This document shows positions 34,187-43,560 of a stretch of 64,000 nt of DNA, piece after piece. The notes below the pieces were generated by a model, which saw nothing but the letters and a program-made list of their open reading frames with translations, ran no database searches and was not told the origin of the DNA. Position 1 is the first letter of the stretch, and each line of letters opens with the position of its first letter. Origin of the DNA: Pseudomonas lini (lineage in GTDB: Bacteria; Pseudomonadota; Gammaproteobacteria; Pseudomonadales; Pseudomonadaceae); NCBI RefSeq assembly GCF_964063345.1, contig NZ_OZ061318.1, forward strand, positions 6,324,001 through 6,388,000, read 5' to 3'. The position numbers and the translations under genes are program-made.

Positions 34187-37100
34187 TTATATCTGCTCTT
34201 GGGCCGCGAGTGGTGTTTGATTGTTTCTGGATTTGCCGTGCCGTTTACTCACCAGCTTCATCACCACCACAAAAAACACCGGCACAAACACCACTGCCAA
34301 CGTCGCCGTAATCATCCCGCCAATCACTCCGGTACCAATCGCCTGCTGGCTCGCCGAACTGGCGCCCGTGGCAATCGCCAAGGGCACCACACCAAGAATG
34401 AACGCCAGCGAGGTCATGACAATCGGTCGCAACCGCAACCGCGCGGCTTGCAGTGTCGCGTCGATCAGGTCATGCCCTTCGTCATACAGGCTCTTGGCAA
34501 ACTCGATGATCAGGATCGCGTTTTTCGCCGACAGACCGATGATGGTAATCAGCCCGACCTTGAAGAACACATCGTTGGGCATTCCGCGCAGGGTCACGGC
34601 CAGTACCGCACCGAGTACCCCCAACGGCACCACCAGCAACACCGACGTCGGAATCGACCAGCTCTCGTACAGCGCCGCCAGGCACAGGAACACGATCAAC
34701 AGCGACAGACCGAGCAGAATCGGTGCCTGGCTGCCGGACAAACGTTCCTGCAACGACAACCCGGTCCATTCCTGACCCAACCCGGCCGGGCCTTGCGCCA
34801 CCAGCCGTTCGATTTCCGCCATGGCTTCGCCGGTGCTGTAACCCGCTGCCGGTTCGCCGGAAATGCTGATGGCCGGGTAGCCGTTGTAACGGGTCAACTG
34901 CGCCGGGCCCTGGGTCCAGTTGGCCCGGACGAAGGCCGATAACGGCACCATTTTTCCTGCGTTGTTACGCACGTGAATCTTCAGCAGATCGTCGACCTGA
35001 CTGCGTTGATCGCCTTCGGCCTGGACCACTACCCGTTGCATCCGTCCCAGGTTGGGGAAGTCGTTGATATAGGCCGACCCGACGGCAGTGGACAACACGT
35101 TGCCAATGTCGGCAAACGAAATACCCAAGGCGTTGGCTTGCTTGCGGTCCACTTCCAGTTGCACTTGCGGCGCTTCGGCCAGGGCGCTTTCGCGCACGTT
35201 CATCAACACCGGGCTTTTCTCGGCGGCGGCCAGCAATTGGCTGCGCGCCTGCATCAGCGTGGCATGGCCGAGGCCGCCACGGTCTTGCAGGCGGAACTCG
35301 AAACCGCTGGACGTGCCGAGGCCATCGACCGGCGGCGGCAACACCGCAAAAGCCATGGCATCCTTGATCTGACTGAGCGCGATGTTGGCGCGGTCGGCAA
35401 TCGAACTCGCCGAATCGTCGCTGCCGCGATCCGACCAATCCTTGAGCGTGGTGAACGCCAACGCGGCGTTCTGCCCGCTGCCGGAGAAGCTGAAGCCGAG
35501 AATCACCGTGCTGTCGCCGACGCCCGGTTCAGTGGCGTTGTGCGCTTCGATCTGTTCGACCACCTGCACCGTGCGGTTTTTGCTCGCGCCCGGTGGCAGT
35601 TGTATGTCGGTGATGGTGTAACCCTGGTCTTCCACCGGCAGGAACGAGGAGGGCAGGCGACTGAAGCACAGCCCCAGACCGATCAGCAGCACGCCGTAAA
35701 TCAACAGGTAACGCCCGGTGCGTTTCAGCGCGTAGGCGACCCAGCCCTGATAGCGCTCGGTCAGTTGTTCGAAGCGTCGGTTGAACCAGCCGAAGAAACC
35801 GCCCTTGGCATGATGCTCGCCCTTGGCAATCGGCTTGAGCAGTGTTGCGCACAGCGCCGGGGTCAAGGTCAGGGCGAGGAATGCCGAGAACAGAATCGAG
35901 GTGGCCATCGACAGCGAGAACTGCCGGTAAATCACCCCGACCGAGCCCTGCATGAACGCCATCGGAATGAACACTGCCACCAACACCAGGGTGATGCCGA
36001 TGATCGCCCCGGTGATCTGCTTCATCGCCTTGCGCGTCGCGTCCTTGGGCGACAGGCCCTCGGTGGCCATGATCCGCTCGACGTTCTCCACCACCACAAT
36101 CGCGTCGTCCACCAGAATACCGATGGCCAGCACCATGCCGAACATGGTCAGCACGTTGATCGAGAAACCCAGCAAGAGCATGGTTGCGAAAGTGCCCATT
36201 AATGCCACCGGCACCACTAGCGTCGGAATCAGCGTGTAGCGGAAGTTCTGCAGGAACAGGAACATCACCGCAAACACCAGCACCATCGCTTCGACGAGGG
36301 TGTAGACCACTTTGGTGATCGAGACTTTGACGAAGGGCGAGGTGTCGTACGGAATCTTGTATTCGACGCCGGCCGGGAAGTAGCGCGCCAGTTCGTCCAT
36401 CTTTGCCCGCACCAGGGTCGCGGTGCTCAGGGCATTGGCGCCCGGCGACAGTTGCACGCTGACGGCGGTCGACGGTTTGCCGTTCAAGCGCGTGGAAAAC
36501 TGGTATTCCTGGCTGCCGATCTCGACCCGCGCCACATCGCCGATGCGCACCGTGGAGCCGTCAGGATTGGCCTTGAGGACGATGTCGGCGAATTCTTCAG
36601 GCGTCGACAGCTGGCCTTTGACCAGAATGGTCGCGGTGATTTCCTGCGTGGTGCGCGTCGGCAAATCGCCAATGCTGCCCGCGGAAACCTGAGCATTTTG
36701 CGCAACGATGGCGGCGTTGACATCAGCCGGGGTCAGGTTGAAGCCAATCAGTTTCTGCGGATCGATCCAGATCCGCATCGCCCGTTCGGCACCGTACAAC
36801 TGGGCCTTGCCGACACCGTCCAGACGTTTGATCTCGTTCATCACGTTGCGCGCCAGGTAATCGCTGAGCGCCACGTCGTCGAGCTTGCCGTCGCTGGAGG
36901 TGAGGGTGATCAGCAGCAGGAAACCGGCGGAGACTTTCTCCACCTGCAAACCCTGCTGGGTGACCGCCTGAGGCAGGCGCGACTCCACCGCTTTAAGGCG
37001 GTTTTGCACGTCGACCTGGGCCATTTCCGGGTCGGTGCCCGGCTGGAATGTCGCGGTGATGGTGGCGCTGCCGAGGCTGCTCTGGGATTCGAAATACAGC

Positions 37101-37324
37101 AGATGATCGGCGCCGTTGAGTTCTTCCTCGATCAGGCTGACCACGCTTTCATCCACGGTCTGCGCCGAAGCGCCCGGGTAGGTGGCATAGATTTCGACTT
37201 TCGGCGGCGCAACGTTCGGATACTGCGCCACCGGCAACTGTACAATGGCCAACGCACCGGCCAGCAGGATGAACAAGGCGATCACCCAAGCGAACACCGG
37301 GCGGTCGATAAAGAACTGCGGCAT
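34187..37324 (-). CDS. RND efflux pump inner-membrane permease (HAE-1/AcrB family)
   Basis: The 1045-residue proton-driven transporter has twelve predicted helices and two large periplasmic loops. It starts MPQFFIDRPVFAWVIALFI as AcrB/MexB relatives do. The proton-relay residues are present: the Asp pair in GILVDDAIVVVENVER near 406-407 and the Lys in GLSAKNAILIIEF near 935. It forms an operon with the adaptor lipoprotein just upstream (15 bases). No outer-membrane channel gene is present, so it likely borrows an OprM/TolC-like channel encoded elsewhere. The divergent two-component system may control it. The arrangement recalls the MexMN locus of P. aeruginosa, a comparison made from memory. 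Confidence 0.94.
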   Translation of the reverse strand: MPQFFIDRPVFAWVIALFILLAGALAIVQLPVAQYPNVAPPKVEIYATYPGASAQTVDESVVSLIEEELNGADHLLYFESQSSLGSATITATFQPGTDPEMAQVDVQNRLKAVESRLPQAVTQQGLQVEKVSAGFLLLITLTSSDGKLDDVALSDYLARNVMNEIKRLDGVGKAQLYGAERAMRIWIDPQKLIGFNLTPADVNAAIVAQNAQVSAGSIGDLPTRTTQEITATILVKGQLSTPEEFADIVLKANPDGSTVRIGDVARVEIGSQEYQFSTRLNGKPSTAVSVQLSPGANALSTATLVRAKMDELARYFPAGVEYKIPYDTSPFVKVSITKVVYTLVEAMVLVFAVMFLFLQNFRYTLIPTLVVPVALMGTFATMLLLGFSINVLTMFGMVLAIGILVDDAIVVVENVERIMATEGLSPKDATRKAMKQITGAIIGITLVLVAVFIPMAFMQGSVGVIYRQFSLSMATSILFSAFLALTLTPALCATLLKPIAKGEHHAKGGFFGWFNRRFEQLTERYQGWVAYALKRTGRYLLIYGVLLIGLGLCFSRLPSSFLPVEDQGYTITDIQLPPGASKNRTVQVVEQIEAHNATEPGVGDSTVILGFSFSGSGQNAALAFTTLKDWSDRGSDDSASSIADRANIALSQIKDAMAFAVLPPPVDGLGTSSGFEFRLQDRGGLGHATLMQARSQLLAAAEKSPVLMNVRESALAEAPQVQLEVDRKQANALGISFADIGNVLSTAVGSAYINDFPNLGRMQRVVVQAEGDQRSQVDDLLKIHVRNNAGKMVPLSAFVRANWTQGPAQLTRYNGYPAISISGEPAAGYSTGEAMAEIERLVAQGPAGLGQEWTGLSLQERLSGSQAPILLGLSLLIVFLCLAALYESWSIPTSVLLVVPLGVLGAVLAVTLRGMPNDVFFKVGLITIIGLSAKNAILIIEFAKSLYDEGHDLIDATLQAARLRLRPIVMTSLAFILGVVPLAIATGASSASQQAIGTGVIGGMITATLAVVFVPVFFVVVMKLVSKRHGKSRNNQTPLAAQEQI

Positions 37325-37339
37325 AAAAAAGCGTCCTGC

Positions 37340-38497
37340 TTACTGACCAGAAACCTGGGCAAGTGGAAGAGGGGTGTCATCGATCTGGACTTTTTCACCG
37401 GGGCGCGCATGTTGCAGGCCTTCAGTGACGATGCGGTCGCCGGACTTGAGGCCGTGGGTGACGATCCAGCGATCGTTCTGCACCGCGCCCAGTTCGACCG
37501 GTTGCTGGCCGACGCGCTGCTCGGCGTCGAGCAACAGCACGTGGGCGATGCCGGCGCTGTCACGCTGGATGGCCCGTTGCGGCACGCTGATGCCTTGCTG
37601 ATTGAACGCTTGCTCCAGACGCACGCGAACGAAGCTGCCCGGCAGCAAGTCGAGGTCCGGGTTGGGGAACTCGCTGCGCAAAATGATCTGACCGGTGCCC
37701 GGGTCGACGGTAATGTCGGTGAACAGCAGCTTGCCCGGTAATGGATAGAGGCTGCCGTCGTCCTGAATCAACGTGGCTTTGGCCTGACCTTGGCCCACTT
37801 CCTTTAACTGGCCGGAACGGAACGCGCGGCGCAGGTCGTTGAGTTCACGGGTCGATTGCGTCAGGTCCGCGTGGATCGGGTTCAACTGCTGAATCAATGC
37901 CAGCGGCGTGGTTTCGTTTTGCCCGACCAGCGCGCCTTCGGTTACCAGCGCTCGGCCGATGCGCCCGGAAATCGGCGCGGTGACGGTGGCATAACCCAGG
38001 TTCAGTTTCGCCCGCTCCACGGCGGCTTTATTGGCAGCGACATCGGCGGCGGTCTGCCGGGCATTGGCTCGGGCGTTGTCGTAATCCTGGCCGCTGATGG
38101 CGTTGCCTTCGATCAACTGGGCGTAACGCTGCTCTTGCAGTCTGGCCTGGAACGCGTTGGCTTCGGCCTTGCGTAATGCGGCTTCGGCGCTGTCCAGGTC
38201 GGCCTTGAACGGCGCGGGGTCGATGCGGAATAGAACGTCGCCCTTTTTTACGTCGCTGCCTTCACGGAAGGCCTGCTGCAACACCACGCCGGCAACACGG
38301 GCACGGACTTCGGCGATGCGTGGCGCGACAATCCGCCCGCTCAGTTCGCTGCTGATCGACAGCGGCCGCGCTTCGATGGTTTCGATCCGCACTGTGGCCA
38401 GCGGCGCCTGTTCTTCGGCGGTCGAGGACTGGTCACAAGCGCTCAGCGTCAACGCCAGTGCAATCAGGCTGAGCCGGGCAAGCAGATTCTTTGACAT
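37340..38497 (-). CDS. RND efflux periplasmic adaptor lipoprotein (MexA/AcrA type)
   Basis: The 385-residue membrane fusion protein links the inner-membrane pump to an outer-membrane channel. A lipoprotein signal peptide ends in the lipobox LSAC (Cys21). The order is beta-barrel and lipoyl halves flanking a helical hairpin: VRARVAGVVLQQAFREGSDVKKGDVLFRIDP (first lipoyl half), a coiled coil of about residues 95-165, TAPISGRIGRALVTEGALVG (second lipoyl half), then the barrel and membrane-proximal domains ending near ARPGEKVQIDD. It is followed after 15 bases by the permease gene. The promoter should lie in the 290-bp gap shared with the divergent response regulator. Confidence 0.94.
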   Translation of the reverse strand: MSKNLLARLSLIALALTLSACDQSSTAEEQAPLATVRIETIEARPLSISSELSGRIVAPRIAEVRARVAGVVLQQAFREGSDVKKGDVLFRIDPAPFKADLDSAEAALRKAEANAFQARLQEQRYAQLIEGNAISGQDYDNARANARQTAADVAANKAAVERAKLNLGYATVTAPISGRIGRALVTEGALVGQNETTPLALIQQLNPIHADLTQSTRELNDLRRAFRSGQLKEVGQGQAKATLIQDDGSLYPLPGKLLFTDITVDPGTGQIILRSEFPNPDLDLLPGSFVRVRLEQAFNQQGISVPQRAIQRDSAGIAHVLLLDAEQRVGQQPVELGAVQNDRWIVTHGLKSGDRIVTEGLQHARPGEKVQIDDTPLPLAQVSGQ

Positions 38498-38658
38498 GTA
38501 AATACCCCAATAATGACCTCCCGTATCCTACGGGGGGGCGAGGAGGGTAGCGGTTAAGCTTTGTAGGGGGTGTGTGAAATTGTGTAAGGGTTTTGCTCAT
38601 GGGCGTGTGAGGGCGTATATCCTTGGCGCCTTGAAATTTATTGCGAGAGATGTACCGC

Positions 38659-38751
38659 TATCGCGGGCAAGCCCGCTCCCACAGTGGTCGGTGATGCTCA
38701 CAAAACCTGTGTCCACATCAAATCCCTGTGGGAGCGGGCTTGCCCGCGATG
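38659..38751. repeat. REPIN, family A, in the divergent efflux/two-component promoter region
   Basis: Inverted REPs (ATCGCGGGCAAGCCCGCTCC and GTGGGAGCGGGCTTGCCCGC) with a spacer of about 50 bases, ending 39 bases before the response regulator start. Unusually for this family it lies in a promoter-side gap between divergent genes. Confidence 0.88.
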
Positions 38752-38790
38752 ACGATCTATCCGGCGCCACTGCACTTTCTGGAAACACCC

Positions 38791-39492
38791 ATGCCCAACA
38801 TCCTCCTGGTCGAAGACGACACCGCGCTCTCCGAACTGATTGCCAGCTATCTGGAACGCAACGGCTATAGCGTCAGCGTGATCAGCCGTGGCGATCATGT
38901 GCGCGAGCGGGCGCGGGTCAATCCTCCGGACCTGGTGATTCTCGATCTGATGCTGCCGGGGCTCGACGGTTTGCAGGTCTGCCGCTTGCTGCGGGCCGAT
39001 TCTGCGACTTTGCCGATCCTGATGCTCACCGCCCGCGACGACAGTCACGATCAAGTGCTGGGCCTGGAGATGGGCGCCGACGACTACGTCACCAAGCCCT
39101 GCGAACCACGGGTGTTGCTGGCTCGAGTGCGCACCTTGCTGCGCCGCAGCAGCCTCAGCGAACCGCTGACCGCCAACGACCGCATTCTCATGGGCAATCT
39201 ATGCATCGACCTGTCCGAGCGCACCGTGACCTGGCGCGAGCAACTGGTCGAGTTGTCCAGCGGCGAATACAACTTGCTGGTGGTGCTGGCCCGGCATGCC
39301 GGCGAAGTGCTGAGCCGCGATCAGATTCTGCAACGCCTGCGCGGAATTGAATTCAACGGCACCGACCGCTCGGTGGACGTGGCCATCTCCAAGCTGCGAC
39401 GCAAGTTCGACGACCACGCCGGCGAGGCGCGCAAGATCAAAACCGTGTGGGGCAAGGGCTACCTGTTCAGCCGTTCCGAGTGGGAATGCTGA
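38791..39492 (+). CDS. OmpR-family response regulator (RstA-like)
   Basis: The 233-residue regulator has a receiver domain (acid pocket VEDD near 8-11, phospho-acceptor Asp in LVILDLMLPGLDG near 53, Lys in YVTKPCEP near 104) and a C-terminal winged helix (about 130-230, with VELSSGEYNLLVVLA and RSVDVAISKLRRKF). The start at 38791 has GGA about 8 bases before it and gives the normal N-terminus MPNILLVEDD; a longer frame would run through the REPIN. The gene overlaps or abuts the kinase gene. It probably regulates the divergent efflux operon. Confidence 0.94.
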   Translation: MPNILLVEDDTALSELIASYLERNGYSVSVISRGDHVRERARVNPPDLVILDLMLPGLDGLQVCRLLRADSATLPILMLTARDDSHDQVLGLEMGADDYVTKPCEPRVLLARVRTLLRRSSLSEPLTANDRILMGNLCIDLSERTVTWREQLVELSSGEYNLLVVLARHAGEVLSRDQILQRLRGIEFNGTDRSVDVAISKLRRKFDDHAGEARKIKTVWGKGYLFSRSEWEC

Positions 39493-39496
39493 GTCG

Positions 39497-40798
39497 ATGT
39501 TCAGAATCCTGTTTCGTCTCTATCTGGTGACCATCGTTTCGTTCAGCGCGGCGATCTATCTGGTGCCGGACCTGGTGATTCAGGTCTTCCATGAGCGCTT
39601 CATGACCTACAACCTCGATTACTCCCGAGGCTTGCAAACCCTGATCGTCAAACAGTTTCGTGCAGTGCCGATTGAGCAGTGGCCGGCGCTGGCAGACGAA
39701 ATGGACAAGGAATTTCAACCGTTGCACATTGTGCTGGCCCGCAACGACGACGCCGAATTTACCCTGGATGAACGTGCGCGCTTGCAGCGCGGGGAGAACG
39801 TCGTGCGCATTGGCGATTGGGGCTGGCGCACCTTGGCCGTGACGCCGTTGAACGAGCAGATGGTCGTGGAAATGGTCGTGCCGCCGGACCCGACTGACGT
39901 CAGTTGGTTGTACTGGAGCATCAACGTGCTGATCGGCGCGACCATGCTCGCGTGTCTGTTGCTGTGGTTGCGCCCGCACTGGCGCGACCTGGAACGCCTC
40001 AAAGGCACCGCCGAACGCTTCGGCAAGGGCCACTTGAGCGAGCGCACGCAGATTTCCCCAAACTCCAATATCGGCAGCCTGGCCAAGGTGTTCGACACCA
40101 TGGCCGGTGACATCGAAAACTTGCTCAATCAGCAGCGCGATCTGCTCAATGCGGTGTCCCACGAATTGCGCACGCCATTGACGCGGCTGGATTTTGGCCT
40201 GGCGCTGGCGTTGTCCGACGATTTGCCGGCCGCCAGTCGTGAACGTCTGCAAGGTCTGGTCGCGCACATTCGCGAACTGGATGAACTGGTGCTGGAGTTG
40301 CTGTCCTACAGTCGATTGCAAAACCCGGCGCAATTACCGGAGCAGGTCGATGTATCGCTGGATGAGTTCATCGACAGCATTCTCGGCAGTGTCGACGAAG
40401 AACTGGAATCCCCGGAAATCGTCATCGATGTGCTGCTGAACGGCCAGCTCGAACGCTTCTCGCTGGACCCGCGACTGACTGCCCGGGCGATCCAGAACCT
40501 ATTGCGCAACGCCATGCGCTATTGCGAAAAACGCATTCAGATCGGTGTACAGGTATGCGCCAAGGGCTGTGAGATCTGGGTGGATGACGATGGCATCGGT
40601 ATTCCGGAGGAAGAGCGGGAGCGGATTTTCGAGCCGTTCTATCGGCTGGATCGTAGTCGGGACCGCGCAACGGGTGGGTTTGGGTTGGGCTTGGCGATCA
40701 GCCGCCGGGCGCTGGAAGCACAGGGCGGCACACTCACCGCGCAACTGTCGCCGCTGGGGGGCGCGCGGTTTCGGTTGTGGTTGCCGACGCCCGCCTGA
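39497..40798 (+). CDS. Sensor histidine kinase (RstB-like)
   Basis: The 434-residue inner-membrane kinase has a first helix near 7-27, a periplasmic sensor of about 110 residues, a second helix near 137-158, HAMP, a dimerisation domain with the phospho-acceptor His in AVSHELRTPLTRLDFGLAL near 225, and an ATPase domain with the N box (QNLLRNAMRYC), WVDDDGIGIPEEERERIFEPFYR, and GGFGLGLAISRR. The N-terminal region resembles RstB, which senses envelope conditions. The start codon lies four bases past the regulator stop, so the two are co-translated. Confidence 0.93.
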   Translation: MFRILFRLYLVTIVSFSAAIYLVPDLVIQVFHERFMTYNLDYSRGLQTLIVKQFRAVPIEQWPALADEMDKEFQPLHIVLARNDDAEFTLDERARLQRGENVVRIGDWGWRTLAVTPLNEQMVVEMVVPPDPTDVSWLYWSINVLIGATMLACLLLWLRPHWRDLERLKGTAERFGKGHLSERTQISPNSNIGSLAKVFDTMAGDIENLLNQQRDLLNAVSHELRTPLTRLDFGLALALSDDLPAASRERLQGLVAHIRELDELVLELLSYSRLQNPAQLPEQVDVSLDEFIDSILGSVDEELESPEIVIDVLLNGQLERFSLDPRLTARAIQNLLRNAMRYCEKRIQIGVQVCAKGCEIWVDDDGIGIPEEERERIFEPFYRLDRSRDRATGGFGLGLAISRRALEAQGGTLTAQLSPLGGARFRLWLPTPA

Positions 40799-40811
40799 AT
40801 CTTTCGACATC

Positions 40812-40953
40812 CCTGTGGTGAGGGGGCTTGCCCCCGTTGGGTCGCGAAGCGGCCCCCTACATTTCTTCAGTCACATAACGGGGGGCAGGATTGGCGACTG
40901 CTTCGCAGCCGAACGGGGCGGTGCGGCGTTCCGACAAGCCCCCTCGCCACAGA
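40812..40953. repeat. Palindromic repeat, family B (variant copy)
   Basis: CTGTGGTGAGGGGGCTTGCC on the left and AAGCCCCCTCGCCACAG on the right flank inner GGTCGCGAAGCGGCC and GACTGCTTCGCAGCC arms. It fills the gap between the convergent kinase and nicotinamidase genes. Confidence 0.82.
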
Positions 40954-40959
40954 GGATCA

Positions 40960-41598
40960 CTAGCCGCAGGAACCGAGTATTTCGGTTGATGGAATCAACC
41001 CGACTCCAGCCACTTGCATCCGCTCAATCGCCGCCGCCAGCGATCCATCCAGATCAATCGCCCGACACGCATCCATCACCACAAATGCATTGAACCCGGC
41101 CGCCCGGGCGTCCAGCGCAGAAAACATCACGCAGAAATCCAGTGCCAGCCCGACCATGTAAACCGTGTCGATGCCGCGCTCTTTCAAATACCCGGCCAGG
41201 CCCGTGGTCGTGGTTCGATCCGCCTCCAGAAACGCCGAATAACTATCGATGTCCGGATTGCATCCCTTGCGGATGATCAATTGGGCGTGAGGCAGGTCCA
41301 GTTCCGCATGGAACTCGGCGCCGGGTGTGGCCCGTACGCAATGCTCAGGCCAAAGTGTCTGCTCGCCGTAAGGCAACTGAATCACGTCGTACGGCTTGCG
41401 TCCCGGGTGGCTGGAAGCGAATGAGGCGTGGCCGGGCGGGTGCCAGTCCTGGGCGATGATGACCTGCTTGAACTGGCGGCCGAGGCGGTTGATCAAGGGC
41501 ACGATCAGGTCACCCTCCGGCACCGGTAACTGACCGCCGGGGATGAAGTCGTTCTGTACGTCGATAACCAGTAGGGCTGCACGTGAAGAGATTGGCAT
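40960..41598 (-). CDS. pncA: Nicotinamidase
   Basis: This cytoplasmic cysteine hydrolase deamidates nicotinamide to nicotinate in NAD salvage. The 212-residue protein shows the Asp-Lys-Cys catalytic set: Asp13 in LLVIDVQNDF, Lys in LIIRKGCN near 103, and Cys in GLALDFCVMF near 150; the metal site is in QDWHPPGHASFASSHPG. The start at 41598 has GGAGG about 10 bases upstream. With nudC 1.8 kb away it adds a second NAD-turnover gene, though they are on opposite strands. Confidence 0.94.
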   Translation of the reverse strand: MPISSRAALLVIDVQNDFIPGGQLPVPEGDLIVPLINRLGRQFKQVIIAQDWHPPGHASFASSHPGRKPYDVIQLPYGEQTLWPEHCVRATPGAEFHAELDLPHAQLIIRKGCNPDIDSYSAFLEADRTTTTGLAGYLKERGIDTVYMVGLALDFCVMFSALDARAAGFNAFVVMDACRAIDLDGSLAAAIERMQVAGVGLIPSTEILGSCG

Positions 41599-41691
41599 GG
41601 GTGGGGTTCCTCCTTGGAAAGTCCGGTGCAATCATAGTGATAACTTTGCTCGTGCGCTAAGTCGGTTTCTCATTAATTTCGGTGGTGCGGC

Positions 41692-41789
41692 CAATCGCGG
41701 GCAAGCCCGCTCCCACAGTGGTCGGTAATGTTCACAAAGTCTGTGTCCAGATCAAATCCCTGTGGGAGCGGGCTTGCCCGCGATTGGCC
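41692..41789. repeat. REPIN, family A
   Basis: CCAATCGCGGGCAAGCCCGC and its inverted copy, with a spacer (around GGTCGGTAATGTTCACAAAG) nearly the same as in the REPIN at 38659. Confidence 0.9.
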
Positions 41790-41910
41790 GGCCCTGGCAC
41801 TAAAGAACCCTGAGCCAGTCCCGCATTTGGCCGAACCGCTGCCTTACTGCCGGCACTGATGCCTTGTTATAGTTCGGGCCTCATATTCTGCCCGGTAAAG
41901 GATCACTGCC

Positions 41911-42723
41911 ATGTCTCAATACACCGCCTTCAGCGTCGAACTGGCCGATAACATCGCCCATGTGCAGATCAACCGCCCGGAAAAGATCAATGCGATGAAC
42001 GCCGCGTTCTGGAGCGAGATCATCGAGATTTTCCAGTGGATCGACGATACCGATGAAGTGCGGGTGGTGGTGCTCAGTGGCGCCGGCAAGCATTTTTCTT
42101 CGGGCATCGACCTGATGATGCTGGCCGGTGTAGCCAATGAGCTGGGCAAGGATATCGGGCGCAATGCGCGCCTGCTACGGCGCAAGATCCTCACGCTGCA
42201 AGCCTCGTTCAACGCCGTCGACAATTGCCGCAAACCGGTACTGGCGGCGATTCAGGGTTATTGCCTGGGCGGCGCCATCGACCTGATTTCCGCCTGCGAC
42301 ATGCGTTACGCGGCCGAGGACGCGCAATTTTCCATCAAGGAAATCGACATCGGCATGGCGGCCGATGTGGGCACTTTGCAACGCTTGCCACGGATAATCG
42401 GTGACGGCATGCTGCGTGAACTGGCTTACACTGGTCGCACCTTTGGCGCTGATGAAGCGCGCAACATCGGGCTGGTCAATCGTGTCTATAGCGATGCCGC
42501 CAGCCTCCTTGAAGGCGTGATCGGCATTGCCCGCGAGATTGCCAGCAAGTCGCCGATTGCGGTCACCGGCACCAAAGAGATGATCAGCTACATGCGTGAC
42601 CATCGCATCGACGACGGCCTCGAATACGTCGCCACCTGGAACGCCGCCATGCTGCAATCCACCGATCTGCGCGTGGCCATGGCCGCCCATATGAGCAAAC
42701 AGAAACCCGAATTTCTGGACTGA
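41911..42723 (+). CDS. Crotonase, delta(3,5)-delta(2,4)-dienoyl-CoA isomerase-like
   Basis: The 270-residue crotonase-fold enzyme has an oxyanion loop GKHFSSGIDLMMLAG and a second one at GYCLGGAIDLISACDMR. The segment FSIKEIDIGMAADVGTLQRLP matches the mammalian ECH1 signature, with both the catalytic Glu and Asp in place, which supports dienoyl-CoA isomerase activity in the breakdown of odd-position unsaturated fatty acids rather than simple hydratase. AAGGA lies 8 bases before the ATG. The nudC gene starts 7 bases after the stop, so the two are probably co-transcribed. Confidence 0.9.
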   Translation: MSQYTAFSVELADNIAHVQINRPEKINAMNAAFWSEIIEIFQWIDDTDEVRVVVLSGAGKHFSSGIDLMMLAGVANELGKDIGRNARLLRRKILTLQASFNAVDNCRKPVLAAIQGYCLGGAIDLISACDMRYAAEDAQFSIKEIDIGMAADVGTLQRLPRIIGDGMLRELAYTGRTFGADEARNIGLVNRVYSDAASLLEGVIGIAREIASKSPIAVTGTKEMISYMRDHRIDDGLEYVATWNAAMLQSTDLRVAMAAHMSKQKPEFLD

Positions 42724-42729
42724 TTAACC

Positions 42730-43560
42730 ATGACTTCACGCTGGACCACTGCAGTACTGGACACCGATCAACCCGGCGGTTGGGCCGTCGCGCGCAGCCC
42801 CGAAGGTTTTTTGTTCGATGACAATGGCGCGCTGTTTCCCCGCGAATGGCTCAAGCGTCAGGACCTGTCGGTTCTCGCCGAGCACGGCATCGGTCACCTG
42901 GATGGCGAACCGGTCTACCTGCTGGAGCTGCGCAGTCACAGCGAAGTGCCGGGCTGCAACTGGAAAGGCCTGCGAGCGTTCATGCTCGAGGGCGATCACA
43001 CCGTCTACAAGGTGCTCGGCTATGCCGCGCAAATCGGTACCTGGGCTCGTGAACATCGTTTTTGTGGCAATTGCGGGCAGGTGATGCGCCAGGTGCCGCG
43101 TGAGCGGGCGATGTACTGTGAGCCGTGTGATATACGCCACTATCCGCGCATTTCACCGAGCATGATCGTGCTGGTGACCCGTGGCGACGAAGTTCTGCTG
43201 GCCCGTTCGCCACGTTTTGTACCCGGGGTCTATAGCACCTTGGCGGGATTTGCCGAGCCGGGTGAGTCGGCCGAAGACTGCCTGATTCGCGAGGTCCGCG
43301 AAGAGGTGCAGATCGAGGTCAAGAATATCCAGTACATGGGCAGTCAATGCTGGCCGTTCCCGCATTCGATGATGCTCGGTTTTCACGCCGAATACGCCGG
43401 GGGCGAGATTGTCTGTCAGGAAGACGAGATCGAAGACGCCCAGTGGTTCAACGTGCATGAGCTGCCGCCGTTGCCGGCGTCACGCTCGATTGCCCGTTAC
43501 CTGATCGACGTCTATGTGGCGCGACGCTTAGGCCACGCTGAACCAGTGCTGCCAGGCTAA
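42730..43560 (+). CDS. nudC: NAD(+) diphosphatase / NAD-capped RNA hydrolase
   Basis: NudC cleaves NADH and removes NAD caps from RNA in other bacteria. The 276-residue protein has the N-terminal domain, a zinc ribbon (FCGNCGQVM with [15 protein letters not shown]), and a full Nudix box, [21 protein letters not shown]. The family motif SQPWPFPxS, which sets NADH specificity, reads SQCWPFPHS: Pro is replaced by Cys. Its 3' end overlaps the convergent TSUP gene by 33 bases. It likely shares a transcript with the crotonase gene upstream. Confidence 0.95.
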   Translation: MTSRWTTAVLDTDQPGGWAVARSPEGFLFDDNGALFPREWLKRQDLSVLAEHGIGHLDGEPVYLLELRSHSEVPGCNWKGLRAFMLEGDHTVYKVLGYAAQIGTWAREHRFCGNCGQVMRQVPRERAMYCEPCDIRHYPRISPSMIVLVTRGDEVLLARSPRFVPGVYSTLAGFAEPGESAEDCLIREVREEVQIEVKNIQYMGSQCWPFPHSMMLGFHAEYAGGEIVCQEDEIEDAQWFNVHELPPLPASRSIARYLIDVYVARRLGHAEPVLPG

